Origin: Bacillota bacterium
GTDB taxonomy: Bacteria > Bacillota_E > Sulfobacillia > Sulfobacillales > Sulfobacillaceae
Direction: 5' to 3'
Length of the DNA: 5,314 nucleotides
Assembly: GCA_021802375.1 (NCBI GenBank)
Contig: JAKAAL010000380.1
Location: 1 to 5,314 of the forward strand
Part shown: positions 5,236 to 5,314 of the stretch, one piece after another
How the letters are laid out: each line of letters starts with the position of its first letter
How positions within the stretch are numbered: position 1 is the stretch's first letter
The notes under the pieces: model-generated
What the model saw: the letters and a program-made list of their open reading frames with translations, nothing else
What the model was told of the DNA's origin: nothing
Database searches by the model: none
Program-made: the position numbers and the translations under genes

Positions 5236-5314
5236 GTGCCACGACGCTTTAGCGACTACGCATGGACTCCGCGTACGGTGAAAACGGAACTCATATACAT
5301 TTTCGCCTCGTTCG
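5236..5314 (+). CDS. Start of an unidentified gene, cut by right edge
   Basis: From the GTG at 5236 the frame stays open to the end of the window, 26 codons. The visible residues begin MPRRFSDYAWTPRTVKTELI and continue YIFASF, a basic head turning hydrophobic at the edge, as if a membrane segment is starting. A strong SD 9 nt upstream is the main support. Too little is visible to name a family. It follows the small membrane protein by 140 nt on the same strand and may belong to the same unit, although the interval is long enough for its own promoter. Confidence 0.5.
   Translation, partial: MPRRFSDYAWTPRTVKTELIYIFASF

Overview
The window looks like bacterial chromosome of moderate GC. Purine-rich Shine-Dalgarno (SD) sequences of the AAGGAGG type precede most starts, and GTG and TTG starts are used freely. 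That pattern suggests a Bacillota-like organism, possibly an environmental thermophile or acidophile relative, but this is inference; no rRNA or other marker is present to fix the taxonomy.

Layout from left to right. (1) Positions 1-2858, minus strand: a large P2A-type calcium-transporting ATPase, followed 35 nt later by the first 45 codons of dapF (diaminopimelate epimerase), which runs off the left edge. The tight spacing suggests the two are cotranscribed. (2) Positions 2859-3178: a 320-nt divergent intergenic region with two perfect or near-perfect palindromes, a possible -10 element, and a doubtful 60-codon reading frame whose stop overlaps the next start. (3) Positions 3179-3517, plus strand: a 112-residue coiled-coil protein of unknown function with an in-frame 21-bp tandem repeat encoding one heptad per copy. 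(4) Positions 3518-3770: a convergent gap with a GC-rich hairpin and a possible 37-residue minus-strand ORF behind a strong SD. (5) Positions 3771-4904, minus strand: an FAD-dependent class A flavoprotein monooxygenase of unknown substrate. (6) From 4905 to the end, plus strand: a 43-residue single-pass membrane protein divergent from the monooxygenase, then the start of another gene at a GTG codon at 5236, cut by the right edge.

Apart from the likely ATPase-dapF transcript, no functional link between the genes is evident. The best-supported families (Ca2+ ATPase, DapF, FAD monooxygenase) are ordinary. The less explained material is small: the heptad-repeat protein, the small membrane protein, the palindromes and the short SD-preceded ORFs. 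I see no convincing new multi-gene system, CRISPR array, mobile element, tRNA or rRNA.
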